Below are positions 33,791 to 46,725 of a stretch of DNA of 64,000 nt, piece after piece. How positions within the stretch are numbered: the first letter of the stretch is position 1; each line of letters starts with the position of its first letter. Location of the stretch: the NCBI RefSeq assembly GCF_947179515.1, contig NC_067473.1, positions 88,024,850-88,088,849 of the forward strand, read 5' to 3'. The DNA is from Apodemus sylvaticus (Eukaryota > Chordata > Mammalia > Rodentia > Muridae). A program made the translations under genes and the position numbers. The notes beneath the pieces were generated by a model. That model searched no databases and was not told the DNA's origin. It worked only from the letters and a program-made list of their open reading frames with translations.

Positions 33791-34530
33791 CCACTGCATT
33801 CTGTACAGGAAGTTAGTAATACAGAGAGGGCCAGCCTTGGATTCTAATGTACACTGGATTCTCTCATTTAGAGCCTGAGTATATGTGTGAGTTACCTAAC
33901 TAGTATGTAAGGTATATAATCTTCTAGCACTCTGTTACTAACTCCCTTTACATTGACTCCTAAGAACTGATACAAACAGATACTATACTGCAATGGTCCC
34001 AGGTTCTTAATAGTTAGGGTATAGTCATAAGGAAAGACTCACTTGACCTTTGTGCCCCTTCTTTAGCCTCACAGAATCCTCTTCACATAGGCAGAGGCAT
34101 GTGAGAGACAGATGATACTCATACCTGAGTCAAAGGACAGTATAGGTTTGTTAAATCATTGAAAGATATAGCTAATACCAATATTTATTTAAATCCTATT
34201 GTTCACACTTAATAGTTGTGAAAGGGTTCTACTTATTTTGCTGTAATATTTTCTTTTTCATTTCAAAAAGAAAAGGATGAACAGGGCTCTCTATTCTACA
34301 CCACAGAAGCAAACATGTGGTGCCTGTGTCTGCAAAAGCAAACAAAAACAATACTAGCAAGGGTCCAGAAAACATTTTCCAACATCATTCCCCAGTGAGT
34401 GGGTAACACAATAATTGAAGTAGCCTGGGAAAGAGAAAAGAGAAAATATAGAGGGCCCATTGCTTATAGCTGAAAGTCATGTTAAAGATTATGTCCCAGG
34501 TAGATAGTCATACTTCAAAGGCATAAATAC
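33791..34530. other. Intron, nothing recognised
   Basis: No supported feature. Confidence 0.5.
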
Positions 34531-34534
34531 CTTG

Positions 34535-35080
34535 TAGTTCAAGAGCTTCTAGGGTGTGCTGATGTATCCTGACCCACAATCTCTGACAACAGCCTCTTCT
34601 GCGTCATGTGTACCAGGCTCTCTTGTTCCTGCTCTTATTATGTTCTGTTCATCCCAGATCATCAGTTTCACTAAGTCATCGAGGTCATTGAGGCCAGCCC
34701 TAGAGGTCTGCTCCTGTGTCCTGAAAAACAGCATGACCAGGTTTGAAAGTCAAGAACATTGCCGGTTTATGACTGGATTTCACTGGAAAGTTGTACTGTC
34801 TCCTTTCTAATTTCAAGAAAATTTAAATTTTATTTGAAGAACTTTGCTTCTTTGGCCGCTGTTCTCGAGAATTCTTCTAATTCTGCTGATGTTTTTACTG
34901 GTACCCGATCATTAAATGGGAATAAAAATAATCGATGTGAGCCGTGTAGTTTTGATTTTTGCTTCCCTGTGCTCTCCCTGGCTTTGACATCATTAAGCAA
35001 GCCCTGTGATTTTCTGTTTGGGTTTTGCTTTTGTATTATGTAAATGGTCATTATTATTATTATTGACATAAAAATCCATC
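34535..35080. other. Unassigned intronic block with several CpGs
   Basis: The block is less AT-rich than its surroundings and contains CpG sites at several places (for example gccgctgttctcgagaat, taatcgatgtgagccgtg). A minus-strand open frame at 34734-34549 overlaps a plus-strand one and has no known motif. Retained CpGs in non-repeat intron DNA can mark a conserved noncoding element; this is inference only. Confidence 0.35.
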
Positions 35081-35515
35081 ACATGATGATGCTCAAATTC
35101 CTTTGACCCACTTAATTCTTGGAACTAACCTTAATCTACCACACTGTGTCAATTTTCTTATAATAAATTACATTGTTTTCCATTTTAAAAGTTAACTTTT
35201 ATCCTCCTTTCAATTTAATTATTAATAGTATTCTGTTTCCATCATTATAACCTCTAGGTCTATGTTAGATTCATATATTTTTAAGGCAGACTTCACGTTA
35301 TTTTAAAGTTTTTTAGAAATCTATCTTTCTACTTTAAACCTATTCTTACCAAATATTCTTTTTAAACAGGGGATAACAAACATGGTTTCTTTGGTCTACA
35401 AACTCAATATATACAGCACAGCGTGCAGTGACCAGCATATGTATCTCCCAAAGTGCCCCATCATCATTATTGTTCTAGAATTTCCTAGTGTGATACAATG
35501 CTCTTTGTCTGTGTT
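35081..35515. other. AT-rich intron, nothing recognised
   Basis: No supported feature. Confidence 0.5.
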
Positions 35516-35519
35516 AACT

Positions 35520-35703
35520 TTTTTTAAAGATTTATTTATTCCATGTATATGAGTACACTGAAGTTGTCATTAGACACATTGAAAGAGGGTACTGGATCCC
35601 ATTACATCTGGTTGTGAGCCACCATGTGGTTACTGGGAATTGAACTTAGGACCTGTGGAAAAGCAGTCAGTGTTCTTATACTCTGAGCCATCTCTCCATC
35701 CCT
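35520..35703 (-). repeat. B2/B3-type SINE, antisense
   Basis: aagatttatttattccatgtatatgagtacactg is the antisense tail end. gttgtgagccaccatgtggttactgggaattgaac and ctgagccatctctccatccc are the antisense body and pol III head. Confidence 0.9.
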
Positions 35704-35844
35704 TGTGTTAACTTTGTTGTGCATTGAAGGCCTTATTCAAATGGTCATAGTCCAGTTCAGAGTCTTGAATCATTTTGTTTTCTTCTCTTAGTTTCATAAT
35801 TTCTGATCTGGCACATAAGTTTTACAAACATTTAAGACATTAAA

Positions 35845-35951
35845 AAATATATATCTATATATAGATATATATATGGATAGATAGATATAGATTATAGATA
35901 TAGACATAGATGATATAGATATAGATAGATAGAGATAGAGATAGAGATATA
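35845..35951. repeat. (TA)/(GATA)n-type simple repeat
   Basis: Imperfect ATAT then GATAGA and TAGATA repeats over about 105 bases. Confidence 0.93.
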
Positions 35952-36125
35952 TGCTTTGTTTGCATGTATACCTGTGTTTCTGATACCTACCAAGACCAGA
36001 AGAAGGAATGGAATCTTCTGGAACTCAAGTAGAATTACAGATGATTGTGAAACCCTGGAAATCAAACCCTCGGCCTCTGGAAGAACAATCAGTGTCCCTA
36101 ACAGCTAAGCCATCTCTCAAGAACC
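35952..36125 (-). repeat. B3-type SINE, antisense
   Basis: It contains ccagaagaaggaatggaatcttctggaactcaag, gaaaccctggaaatcaaaccc and gctaagccatctctcaagaacc, the antisense order of B3. Confidence 0.82.
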
Positions 36126-36558
36126 AAGCATTTAATATATTTTGAGATAAGATTTTTACATGTGGAGAATCAGGTCTATTGTCTGTTTTAAAATTTCATT
36201 AAAGGAAAATTTTAGGGTCTTTTCCATGACTCTTTATTCTGTGTGCCTCCTTGCAGCGCTGCTTCAATAGCATGTGCTCTAATTAGTACATAAGGAAAAG
36301 GGAAAATACATTTCAATGTAGCTGTTTCCCCCTGTGTATTGAATAGACATATGCAATGTATGAAATTAAAATATAAAAATATAAAAGTAAAAATTAGACT
36401 TGTTTCCATTAAATTTCTTTTTAAATTTAGTTTTTGAGCATGTCAGACTTGAATATGTATCATTACACTACTTTTACCCCCACTCCAACAACTCCTATTT
36501 TGTACCCCTGCAATCCCTCTCAGATTAACAATGTCTTCTACTTTATTTATTTTATGTT

Positions 36559-36609
<51 letters not shown>

Positions 36610-37685
36610 AGTACAACTAGTCTGAAGTCCTTTATTGTTGTTCGTATGCATAGTATATTTAGGTTTGGCTTAACACTGGAATTATACAAAAGAAGACTGA
36701 TTTTCCCTCTCTCAGAATCACAAGTAGCTGGTAGCTCTTCATTGATAAATGAGGTCTTGTAGGATTACCCATTCTATACTGACAAGTCAACTGTTGGTAC
36801 CATTGAGCAGGTATTATGTAGGCAATCATATTGTTTCATTTTGGGGGTTAGTTCTCTATTATATAAAGAAACACTATCTCTCAGCAGATATCCTAGTCCT
36901 GTTGCTTTTACAAATTCCCACTCTCTACTGTAATGTTCTCTGAGCCTTAAGAGCAAAACTTGTATTCATGTCAAATGGGATTAGATTCTCATGAGTCAAT
37001 TGCTTTCTGCATTTTGACCAGTTGTGAATTTCTATAATGGTCTCCATCTACTGCAACATAAAGCTTTTAAAACAAGGGCTGTGGATTTTACTTACCTCCT
37101 GCTACAAGTATTTAGAATGGAGTGAGAAATTGTAACTATTTAGGAAAATAGTAGTGGGTTCTTGTCTGGGTGTCTATGAAATGGTCCATGGTAGGGTTGA
37201 CAGTACTAGGCATGAACTCCCTTATATTGAATAGTCCTTAATTTGATAAAGTAATCGCTGCAGCATTAATATTTTGTTTGGGATTGTTGTGGATATCTAC
37301 AGAGTATTGGTGTGTGCATGTGTCCATGCATGTTTGCGTGATATGAATTTTAGGACTTCTTTTTACTGTCTGTGGGGAAAATGTTGTACATATTTTGATT
37401 AATTTTGGTTGCATTGAAGTTGTAAATTGTGCCTTTGATGGTATGTTCAGTTTTATTCTATGAGTTCTACTAACCCATAACTATGAGTTCTTTCCATCTT
37501 CCTTTGTCTTCCCCAGTCACGGTCTTCAGAGTTTTAGAGTTTTCATTCTAGAGTTTCAGTTGTTAACTATGTAGTTTGAATTCTCCAGTTTTTAATTTTC
37601 TTTGTTTTGATAGCAGAGGTGTTCAATGATTTCATTCCTAGTGTGTCTGTCAGTGATATAGAGAGACTATAGTTTTTTAAGCAAT
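36126..37685. other. AT-rich intron with a (CA)n repeat
   Basis: A perfect CA run lies at 36561-36608. Nothing else is recognised; short open frames lack motifs. Confidence 0.55.
36561..36608. repeat. (CA)n microsatellite
   Basis: About 24 uninterrupted CA units. Confidence 0.97.
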
Positions 37686-37689
37686 TCTT

Positions 37690-37841
37690 TTTAATGTTTT
37701 TGGACTTATTTATTTTGTGCATTTGAGCATGTGTTTTTGTATGTGTGTCTGTGTGTGTGCCTGTATGTGTGTCTATGTATGTGTGTCTATGTGCGTGTGC
37801 CTGTCTGTGTGTCTGTCTGTCTGTGTGTGTGTGTGTGTGTA

Positions 37842-37872
<31 letters not shown>

Positions 37873-37990
37873 ACCTTGTTCATTCTGTATGCTTGCAGAG
37901 GTCAGAAGAGGGTCGTGGATCCTTTATTCTGGAGTTATGGATTTTAAACTACCATGTGAGGGCTGGAAATTAACCTAGGACTGGGAATAT
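37690..37990 (-). repeat. B3-type SINE, antisense, expanded by (TG)n
   Basis: tttttggacttatttattttgtgcatttgagcatg is the tail side, and gcttgcagaggtcagaagagggtcgtggatcc with accatgtgagggctgg the body. An imperfect TG/TCTG tract of about 130 bases (37738-37871) splits them. It produces cysteine-valine open frames in three frames that are not genes. Confidence 0.8.
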
Positions 37991-40240
37991 GGGGATGATG
38001 CTGGCGTGTGAAATTAGCATTTTTAAATAGATAGTATGTATTGTGGAGGAGAGTCTATTAAGAGCCATTTTGTCATTCACACATGCACACTCACACATGT
38101 ACACAGACACACACATACAAACACAAATATATCTGTGTCTAAAGTATGACCCCTAGAATATATATATTATTTTAGAATATTTTTCTGTGATTAGCTATCA
38201 TGACATTAAACGAATGTTATACTTTGTCTAAATTTTGCTTTTATGTGTTTGCTTTTCCACATTGTTGTCCCCTCAAAATTGTGTAATAAGTCAACATTAA
38301 CCTTATACTTGACTTCTGACTCTTTCTGTAAAATGCATGACTATCATATTTGAGGTAGAAGGTATTCTATGGAATTGAAGGTTTCAGGAAATACATTGCC
38401 AAATCTGAGGTGATTTTACATTCCTTCCACAGAAAAGTATACTTTAGTAAAGTATGAAAAATAATATAAACAAGTGAACCTGAAGACTAGTTTATTACCA
38501 CCCTACAATTACTGGCTGTACAGTGACTACAGAAATTATATATTTGGTATCTTTCTTGGACATATGACATAGTGATAAAAATACATCTTTATAGTTGTAC
38601 ATAGTTGGAATAACTTTATGAACAAGAACTATAAGGTTGAAGACAGAAGAAGATTTAAATTTTCAGTTCTACTTACTGTTTTATGTGATCTTTAATTTAG
38701 TGTTTATTTCATGTTCAAAAGTGACAGTAAAATCTCTAAAATGATCATTACATGCATCAACTGGACATGTTACTTGCTACAGTGCCTGACATCTAGCCTA
38801 TGTTGAGTTATTTGCATCTGCTGTAAATAGTGGTAATTACAGTAGTAAAGATTATAGTAGCAAAGAAAATGTAAATGCAGCTTAAATTTTTCTGTTAGTT
38901 CGAAAGCTGTATTTCTTTGGCTTATATGCATTTATATATTATGATGAAAGTTTTGTTTTACTGTATTAGCATTGCCATATTACCTCTAATTTGCGACTTA
39001 ATCACTCAGAGATTCAGATAGGGAAAAACAAAACAATCAAAGAAAAAACCAAACACACTTGTACCAAGTAGCACTAGCTCACAGCACCCAATACCAACAT
39101 ACATTTAGTAACTGATTCATCAGCAAATATAAATCATGATACATGTTTTTCATCTCATTTTGACACTCCACAAAATCTACCATGTTTTTATAATTCATGC
39201 ACACATATGATTCATTAAATTTAAATTAAAAAATATAACATGTATTTTAATTAAGAAATATTTAATTGTTCACTGCTTGGAAAGGAAAAGCTAAAGTCGA
39301 TTATATAATTACATTTATTGATTTATTTGTAAAAGTGACCTTTGAGAAATTGAATTTAATGCCCCAATATCCCCTAAAGTAGGTAGAGGTTTGTGTTTGG
39401 TTACTCTGGGGGATTAAGGAGGTTACACAATGCACATGTAGCTGAGAATTTTGCATTTGCTTATCCTCAGATGCTGCTCTCTTTCTTACTTTTCTCTGAA
39501 TTCTTTTTATGCATAATATGAGGCCACAGACAAGTTGGAATCAGTGTGCTGGGATTTATCTCAAATATGTTTCTAGCCTTTAATCATAGAATAGTATCAG
39601 GAGAAGGCTACTACTGTGTAATCATGCAGGGTTCTGTCCTTTCTGGTTGGGCCTTGTCCCTCTGGTACAATCCTTTGTCAAATCTGTACCTTTGGACCTG
39701 ACCTGGCATTTACTGGCTTCATTCTCCATTGTTTTTTCTCTTCTCACTCTTACTCAATTTTACACTTGTCGTCATTTAGGCCCATCATTGTAGTAAGTCC
39801 TTTGACTTCAGTTACTTATGAATATTATTGCCCAAGAAAATCTCCACGTAACACATATTTACATTCTAAGTTGGCTCCAAAATAACTCCTCCTTCTGTTT
39901 GTAGCTGACATATCAGTAGATTCCTCATCCTAACATACAAATGTGCCAGTCTTGCACAAGACACACTTTGACAACTGTGTTCAAATGCCTGAGACTATGT
40001 GGAACATTTCTCATGTAAAAACACCACAGTCACTCCTAGACTAGATGAAAGGATGGCAAAGTGGAAACTATGCTGTAGACGCACTCATTCAAAAAACACC
40101 AAACCAAAACCAAAATTAAACAAGAATGAAACCCCCATGCTTGAATGTATACTTGAATGCACAGACAGCGGTTCATGAATTAGAAATTAAGTTTTAGTCA
40201 ATTGAAACTATTAGCATAGAAGCACACAGCTCACTATCAT
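37991..40240. other. Intron just upstream of the exon, nothing recognised
   Basis: AT-rich unique-looking sequence with a short ACAC-rich stretch at 38086-38130. No second exon or regulatory motif could be supported. Confidence 0.5.
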
Positions 40241-40254
40241 TATGATTATCTTCT

Positions 40255-40280
40255 TTCTTTTTTTTTTTTTTACTCTGCAG
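40255..40280 (+). promoter_or_regulatory. Ccser1: Splice acceptor of the Ccser1 exon
   Basis: A tract of more than 15 pyrimidines is followed by ACTCTGCAG directly before the exon. Short A-containing motifs about 25-45 bases upstream (around 40230-40250) could serve as the branch point, but no single one stands out. Confidence 0.85.
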
Positions 40281-40358
40281 GAAAAGTTGCAGCATTTACA
40301 GAAGGCGTTTGCTTCACGAGTAGATAAATCCACACAGACTGAACTTCTAGGCTGTGAT
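40281..40358 (+). CDS. Ccser1: Single internal coding exon of Ccser1 (coiled-coil serine-rich protein 1, FAM190A)
   Basis: The exon is 78 nt, exactly 26 codons, and open in the frame that starts at its first base, so it is symmetric (phase 0 at both ends if that frame is right). It follows a T-rich tract ending in CTCTGCAG and is followed by GTAAGT, both strong splice signals. The peptide contains HLQKAFASRVDKSTQTELL, which I recognise from memory as part of human CCSER1, near the end of a predicted coiled-coil stretch in the C-terminal third. The residues after it are GCD here and, as I recall, CYD in human. CCSER1 is a large serine-rich coiled-coil protein; human work has linked it to mitosis, but its biochemical activity is poorly defined. 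Nothing else in 64 kb looks like a neighbouring exon, as expected for a gene with introns of 100 kb scale. The identification rests on recalled sequence, not a search. Confidence 0.88.
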
Positions 40359-40364
40359 GTAAGT
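40359..40364 (+). promoter_or_regulatory. Ccser1: Splice donor of the Ccser1 exon
   Basis: GTAAGT directly follows the last codon (GAT) of the exon. It matches the mammalian 5' splice-site consensus at every intronic position. Confidence 0.85.
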
Positions 40365-41250
40365 AGCTCTATGAAACCAGTTATGCCTTCTTTATTGGTT
40401 TACAGTCTTCCACAGCTTGTATACTGTGCTGTGTTGTCCTGCATTGCCTGAATTAATTCATTGCTTATTCACAGACAATTCCCAAATATCATGGAGAGTT
40501 GAGAAGGATAATTCCAGGTATCAATGGCACACCAGACCCCTATTAATTATTTTTAAGCAAACATCTATAACATGTTTTCCTGAGCTAGTAAATTTTAAGG
40601 AACATGGAAACATGCAGAAGAACCATAGGATAATATGTTTTAAAAAATGTTAATTTGTTTATTAGCAATTTAATAAAGTTATTATGTTTGCAATAACCTA
40701 AGGCCAATCATTTACTTTTACATGTAGGCAAGAGAAACAAACAAACAAATGAACAAAATACCATCCAATTTCACAAGCAATTTTACAATAATGTTTTCGA
40801 TTTGGGACTTTTGTGTAGGCAATACAAGTAATTTATTTAAAAGTTAGTAATTTTTGTTAATGTAAAATACTTGCTGATAGAATTGTAAAATATATTGTAA
40901 CCCCAAATTCTTATAGAAACACCATATGATTTTGTAAAGCTGATCAAAATAACAATCGTTTCTTAAACATAGCTCAAAGTTTGGTGTTTTGCTGAAGTTC
41001 ATGACTTTATACTCCTATGCTAAAATATAAAGAGATTCTCTTATTCATTCCTATGTATTGTGAGACTTTCTATGCTTAGAAGTGATGAGTAAGATGTCAC
41101 TAATTTGTTGATAAAAAACTGGGTAAATGCTCATTTAAGTTTTGTGACAATTTCACAGTAATGATGATAATACTTGACATAAAAGTAGATGTCATTCTTG
41201 TGCTGCTATGTAAACCACCATAGCATTTTAAACAATGTACTACGTATGTG
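40365..41250. other. Intron just downstream of the exon, nothing recognised
   Basis: AT-rich. Open frames at 40242-40451 and 40417-40653 merely extend through the exon or cross intron. Confidence 0.5.
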
Positions 41251-41254
41251 CCTG

Positions 41255-41890
41255 TTGTGGGAAATAAAGAAAAAAAGAAAAAAAACGAACCAGCACTTGC
41301 CTGCGCTTGCCCCTGCTACTTCCAGCCCCTGCGGTCTGACCAGCCATGCACTGGCAGGCAATAGCCAACCTGTTTTTATTTTGGGGAGACCCTGACTCAG
41401 TGCCCCCAAATCTCTCCACCCAACTTGCTAAATTCCCACTGGCGGGTTGCTATCACAATAGCACCATGCTTCAAATCCCTTATGGTCTTTGTAGTGCACA
41501 TCTAGCAAACCCATGCTTTGCTGCCATACTTTTCTCTCTTGGACACAGTCTAACTGTTGAGTGAAGGAAAATGTCACACAGACTTAGTTCAGAAACAATG
41601 CAACTAAAATCCTAATCTGTAAACCGTATTAAATCTAAATCCTCTGGTGGCGAATCCTGATGGATCTGCCATTGAAACTAGGAGGCACTTGTAATTGCAT
41701 CTTGTCCTCACGCTATCCATGTCCAAAAGGACATAACAATATCCTGCATCCTCTTTTCCTCCATCCAACCCAGAAGTCCCTCCTACTCGCCCAGTGATTG
41801 GCTCCTGTGTTCATTAGGGGATTGGTTCACAAGAACAGCAACAGGCCCATCCACCACACATGCCTACCTAACCAAATAAGCCAATTTGAA
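41255..41890. mobile_element. LTR-like GC-richer block
   Basis: A sharp composition change begins at ctgttgtgggaaataaagaaaa. CCAAT-type motifs in both orientations appear at the right (gtgattggctcctg, ggggattggttcac), as in the U3 of an LTR read from the minus strand. The rest (cctctggtggcgaatcctgatgg) fits no gene I know. Most likely a solo LTR in antisense; family and exact ends are not resolved. Confidence 0.45.
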
Positions 41891-44800
41891 TTCTAGCACA
41901 AAGTATTGTCAAAATGTAATTTTAGTTTAAAAGTTTTAAAAGCTATACATTTCCTGAGAATTTTTTGTATTTCTCATTTTCAAACACAATATTTATCTTA
42001 ATGTTTTCCTTCCACATGTTTAAATATTCTACAGATACTAATATTATTACAGCAGCATTTCTAGCACAATTTTTATATGTTATATGCATGCTAATTTTAT
42101 TTTTGAGAAAAAAATAATTTTACAATGTAAAGATAGTTTACACAAGTAATCCACTGTTTATCTCTTTCAAGGGACATCCCCCGCCAACATAACCATTTCA
42201 TATGTATAAGTATGTATCAGTTCTTAGGGTGTAACCTAAAAACGTATTTTAGATAACAATCTGTTTTTTAAGTCTAGCAGTCAGATATATTTCAAAAAGA
42301 ATTATAAAAGCATGATCTGCATCCAACTGTATGGCAATATGCACGTGTGCACTCCAGGTTAGCCTAGAATCCAGCTACTTTAAAACACTCAATTTGTAAA
42401 TGAATTACCCACAAGAAGGTGGAATGTTTTGGTATTGTGAAATCAGTGCAGCACCTAGGATGTTATGCATTTTTAATACAAAACAAGGAAAACGCTTCTG
42501 CGTTTTGACTTGATTTGAGGAGCAGTATTTGGGGAAACTACATTCTAACTGGCTTAGTGACTCGATATGACAAATGAGCAAGCAAGAAAAGACACCAGGA
42601 CATTTATGCAATGTTGTAAAGACGTAAAACCTGCTGTGAGTGCTGGTGAGAACCTAGCTACCTGCTACCTCCTTTGAACTTGGTCTCCATGATGAACCAC
42701 ATTCTTTTTCTTTTTGTCACAATTCATCATGGTACTTTGTTTTCTAAATGTGTAAATGTAAATGTTAAAAGGGAGACAGGTACATGACTCAGTGTCCTCA
42801 CTGTCCTTATCATATGACGAAGTTCAGTCAGCCCTTCACTGGAGGCTAAGGCAGAATGCTTTCTGGCAGCAATTCTCAAAGTATCCCACGTCAAGCACTT
42901 ATAACAGTTTGGGGAGTTTATAACACATGACAGTGCTCTGGTCACATGGATGTGCTCATATCCTTATCAACTGTTATATAATAGAATCTGCAGAATCAGC
43001 AAATAAATAACTATCTGGAGCCTTAAGAGAATAACTGTCCTTAGCTACATGCATGATCTGTATAGTACTTTTTATATGGAAACCTGGGAAAAGACATACT
43101 GTAAATAACTTAGAAGCATGAATCTCATGACAACTAGAACACATGTGACTCACGCACACTTCTCAAGGAACAGGAAGTGCCATCTATCACTTGTGCTTTA
43201 TATATGCAAATAATTTAATATTTTCACATGCATTTAAATTACTAGCTCTATAATATTTTCTTCAAATTTTTTCATAAAATTGTTTTATGTTACTTTATAT
43301 ACAGATACATATGTTACATCTATTCATAATTCTGCTAGAGCTTTTCCAGAAAGAAAGAAGTATTTTGTAGAAACCTTGTATATCATCCTTGGTTCTTATG
43401 TTTCCTTACCTGGTTTTTGAAGCTGTCAGTATCAATCACCAGTTGCTCTTTATGGATTAAATGTGATCATGTGTCAGATGGGCTAGTGTCAGCATACAAA
43501 AGGACAAGTCATCCTTAGCATTCAGGACATGACATTGGCTGCACATGCTGTATAAGAAAGGAATCCATATGAACTTAGAATAAAATATATAAAAAAAAAG
43601 ACCACCATAGACTATCTAAATATTTTTAAAATAAACTTTTACATGAAACTATTCTATTAGGACTCTTAGAAAGCAATAATTTCCTAGGTGTCACCTGTGC
43701 TGTTGAAATACCCCATGGAAGATGGATGGATAGAGTTGGGATGTAACCGGGTTTACTCTGAGACCACATCGACAAATTGACATCCTTCTGATTATATAAA
43801 ACATGTAAACAAAGGTCTTCCCACAGCACATAGACATCATATAAATATTTCAAAGCTTGAGCGTTACTGCAAATAATGTTTTGATTAAAATATTTGAGTG
43901 TGAGTACATAAATTTAGCAGAAAAGGCCTTAAATATCAGTGAGATAATTCAAGTCATCATTAAATTATTATCTTAAAGAAATATTTTACTTCCTTGATAT
44001 GTTTTATAAAAAGGTTGCTTTTTAATAATTATGGTTGATTTTAAGTATAAATTTTCATTTCAATTAATACATTAATTTCATTCAGAATAATTAGACTTTT
44101 AAATAAAAAGATCTGTTACTTTCATTTATGCGTTTTAAACATTTTTGTGGAAAGTGTTTACTACAATTGAATTCTTAACATTTGATTGCTTTTAAAATGT
44201 GTAATTAATAGATAATTCATCAAATATTAACTTGTTATGATCAGTGTATATATTATTAATGGTTTTGATTCCACTATTTAAAATGGCCGAATTGTGTAAC
44301 AACTTATATTTTTGACACAGTCCAGATTTTGAGAGAATTTCTCAGTTCTGTTTTTCTGTGTGGTTTAAAACTTTTACTGAATTGATTAGATTTCATTTTG
44401 GAGCTTCTACTGGAAGTTAGTGTACAAATATGTCCCTGAAATACATTGGAAAACTTTATCCTGTCTCATTAGGGACAGTACTACAGATGCTTGGCTTTTG
44501 CTACAGTTGTTGGTCAGCCCTATTTTAAAGTAGGAGGGTTATTAATTTTATCAAGATGATATATTATCTCTGTTGAATAGCTGTCAGTTCAGCATTCTCA
44601 TTGGTTCCTAGCAACCTGTATTGTATTAATTAAGACTGCATTGCTGCCTTTATCATTCATAGAAAGAACTTCATAGAATTTACCCCTCCAAAAAATAATG
44701 TCTGTCTCCAAATGCTCTATTTATTGATCAGCACTCATTGCAGGTATTTCAGTTTATACCTACACATTAAATCATGCATTTAAAGATTTATAGAGTTTTG

Positions 44801-46585
44801 TTTTACTCAAACAACTATTTTTCATATTATTTTCATTAAATGCTCAAAAATTGGTTAAATGTGCTAACAGAAAACATGTGACACAGAATCTAGGCTTCTT
44901 CAATACTGCTGGTCTTATAACAATTTTGAAATTCTCTTGAATTCATATTTAAAAAAATCACTATTTACCTGGAAACTTTTACTGAAAAGCCCAAGATATT
45001 CTCTTATGGCATATATAGTTGCTTAATCTGTAGCATTAAGGATAACAAATGAAAAAATGATAGAATACATCAGAAGGTTCTAGGTGTATAGTGAAAAGAG
45101 AGGGGACACAGGGCAGAGCTGCTGTTTGTGTGTGAGGCTGAGTCCGTATGGTGTCAGAAGAGTTACAAAGGGACACTGAAACAGATAGGGATGAGCTCTG
45201 TGCCTTGGAAGAGGAAAGAAAGTGTCTTTGAGAAATCCTATTATAATATCCTTCTGAAGACACTTTGAATGTCTTAGTCAGTGACAGAATTTTGTTATCA
45301 TTGTCAGGTACAGGATATGAATAATCATATTAGCATAGAAATCATTTAACATAAATAGGGAACTGTGATAATAACCATGGAAACAGATTGTCTAGAAACT
45401 GACACTAGAGAAACAAAGCCTACATGAAGGAAGAGAACCCAGATTTCCTGTGTTCCGTGACATGGGAGCCTTAACTCAGACTTGTCATGTTCCACCCACC
45501 CTAAGAAAAAAGAGACCCAGGCCTTTATTGCACATCCAGCTATGTAGTGGATGTAGTAACCCCCATCATTTCTACTTGACATAAGAAAAGAGAGTAAAGC
45601 TAAATGCAACCATAGATCCTGATGATTCTCTAGGGAAGAACTAAAGTAAGCACATTGGTCCCTTAGTATCTGAGAGATTTGTCCAGGGGCCCCATTAGAA
45701 CTATCTTCAAGTACTCAAGGGTACTGGAGCTATATATCCTGTTGTATGTGAGGACTCATCTCCAGGACACAGTTAATACCTTATGCAATATAAACAATCT
45801 GTAAGTACTTGCTTCATTATTGGGGGGGGGGGGGTTGATAATTTTAGTCACTTGCTTCACCCTCTGGAATTTGAGGGTCTTCAAGCTTATGCAACTTTTG
45901 CCAGTGAGAAAATTAAAATGGATTTTTTTAGGGGACAAGAGACTTTGAAATTGATAGATTGAACGTATTTAAAAATAAAGATATGAAGTGATTTTTATAA
46001 TGTAGTGTTAGAGAATGAAGAGAAAAGTTTCATAAATGTATTTATATGAAACTGGCACAGAAGCAGGAAATTTTAGAATATTCCATTAGAAAGTTTCTTA
46101 AAAGCATGCCACATATATCATTAACCTTATGCACTGTAAAGTAAGAATGCAGGGAAATTATACTCTTTAGTGATGCCATGTTAAGATGGTAATTACAATT
46201 TTAAATTTATGAAGCTGAATTAGTATATAGAAAATTTATACCAAAGAGTGTAATTTGCAGTTCAGAATACTTAAAGAGTCAGTTCTATAAATAACAAAAT
46301 TATTTCAGATTTATCATTATTTTATGGATTTTATATTTATAAATGGATTTATGGATTTGGATTTAATCCATCACATTGATGTTATATTCCATTGCAGAAT
46401 TGTTTTCTGGAAGAAAAATAGTATAAAATGTTAATCATTTTCTTCAATTTATAAGGAGAACCGGGAACTGGATGAATTGTTTATTCTCTAAGCTAAAGCT
46501 GAAACTGATGTGGAGCTGAAAATATCATTTTTTACAACTCTTTGCTTTTTGTGAAGTAGGCTGCAAAAAAGCAACTAAAACCTTT
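41891..46585. other. Long AT-rich intron without recognised elements
   Basis: About 4.7 kb of unique-looking sequence. It contains only a G13 tract (45822-45834), short A/T runs and scattered short open frames without motifs. No exon, RNA gene or repeat family was recognised. Confidence 0.5.
45822..45834. repeat. G13 homopolymer
   Basis: Uninterrupted run of 13 G in AT-rich sequence. Confidence 0.95.
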
Positions 46586-46725
46586 TTCCCTGTCTGTTTT
46601 GAGATAGGGTCTGTGTAGCCTAGGCTCAGTTGGCACTTACTATGTAGTTAGTGTAAGATGGCCAAAAACTCATGGCAACACTTCTGCGTCAGTAACAGAC
46701 ATGAGCTACCACACCAGGCCTAAAA
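46585..46725 (-). repeat. Old B1-like SINE, antisense
   Basis: tgttttgagatagggtctgtgtagcctaggc and acagacatgagctaccacaccaggcc are the antisense tail and head of a B1/proto-B1 element; the middle is diverged. Confidence 0.75.

Noticed and set aside
37717..37978. Three overlapping cysteine/valine-rich frames
   Set aside because: TG-repeat translation within a B3 SINE.
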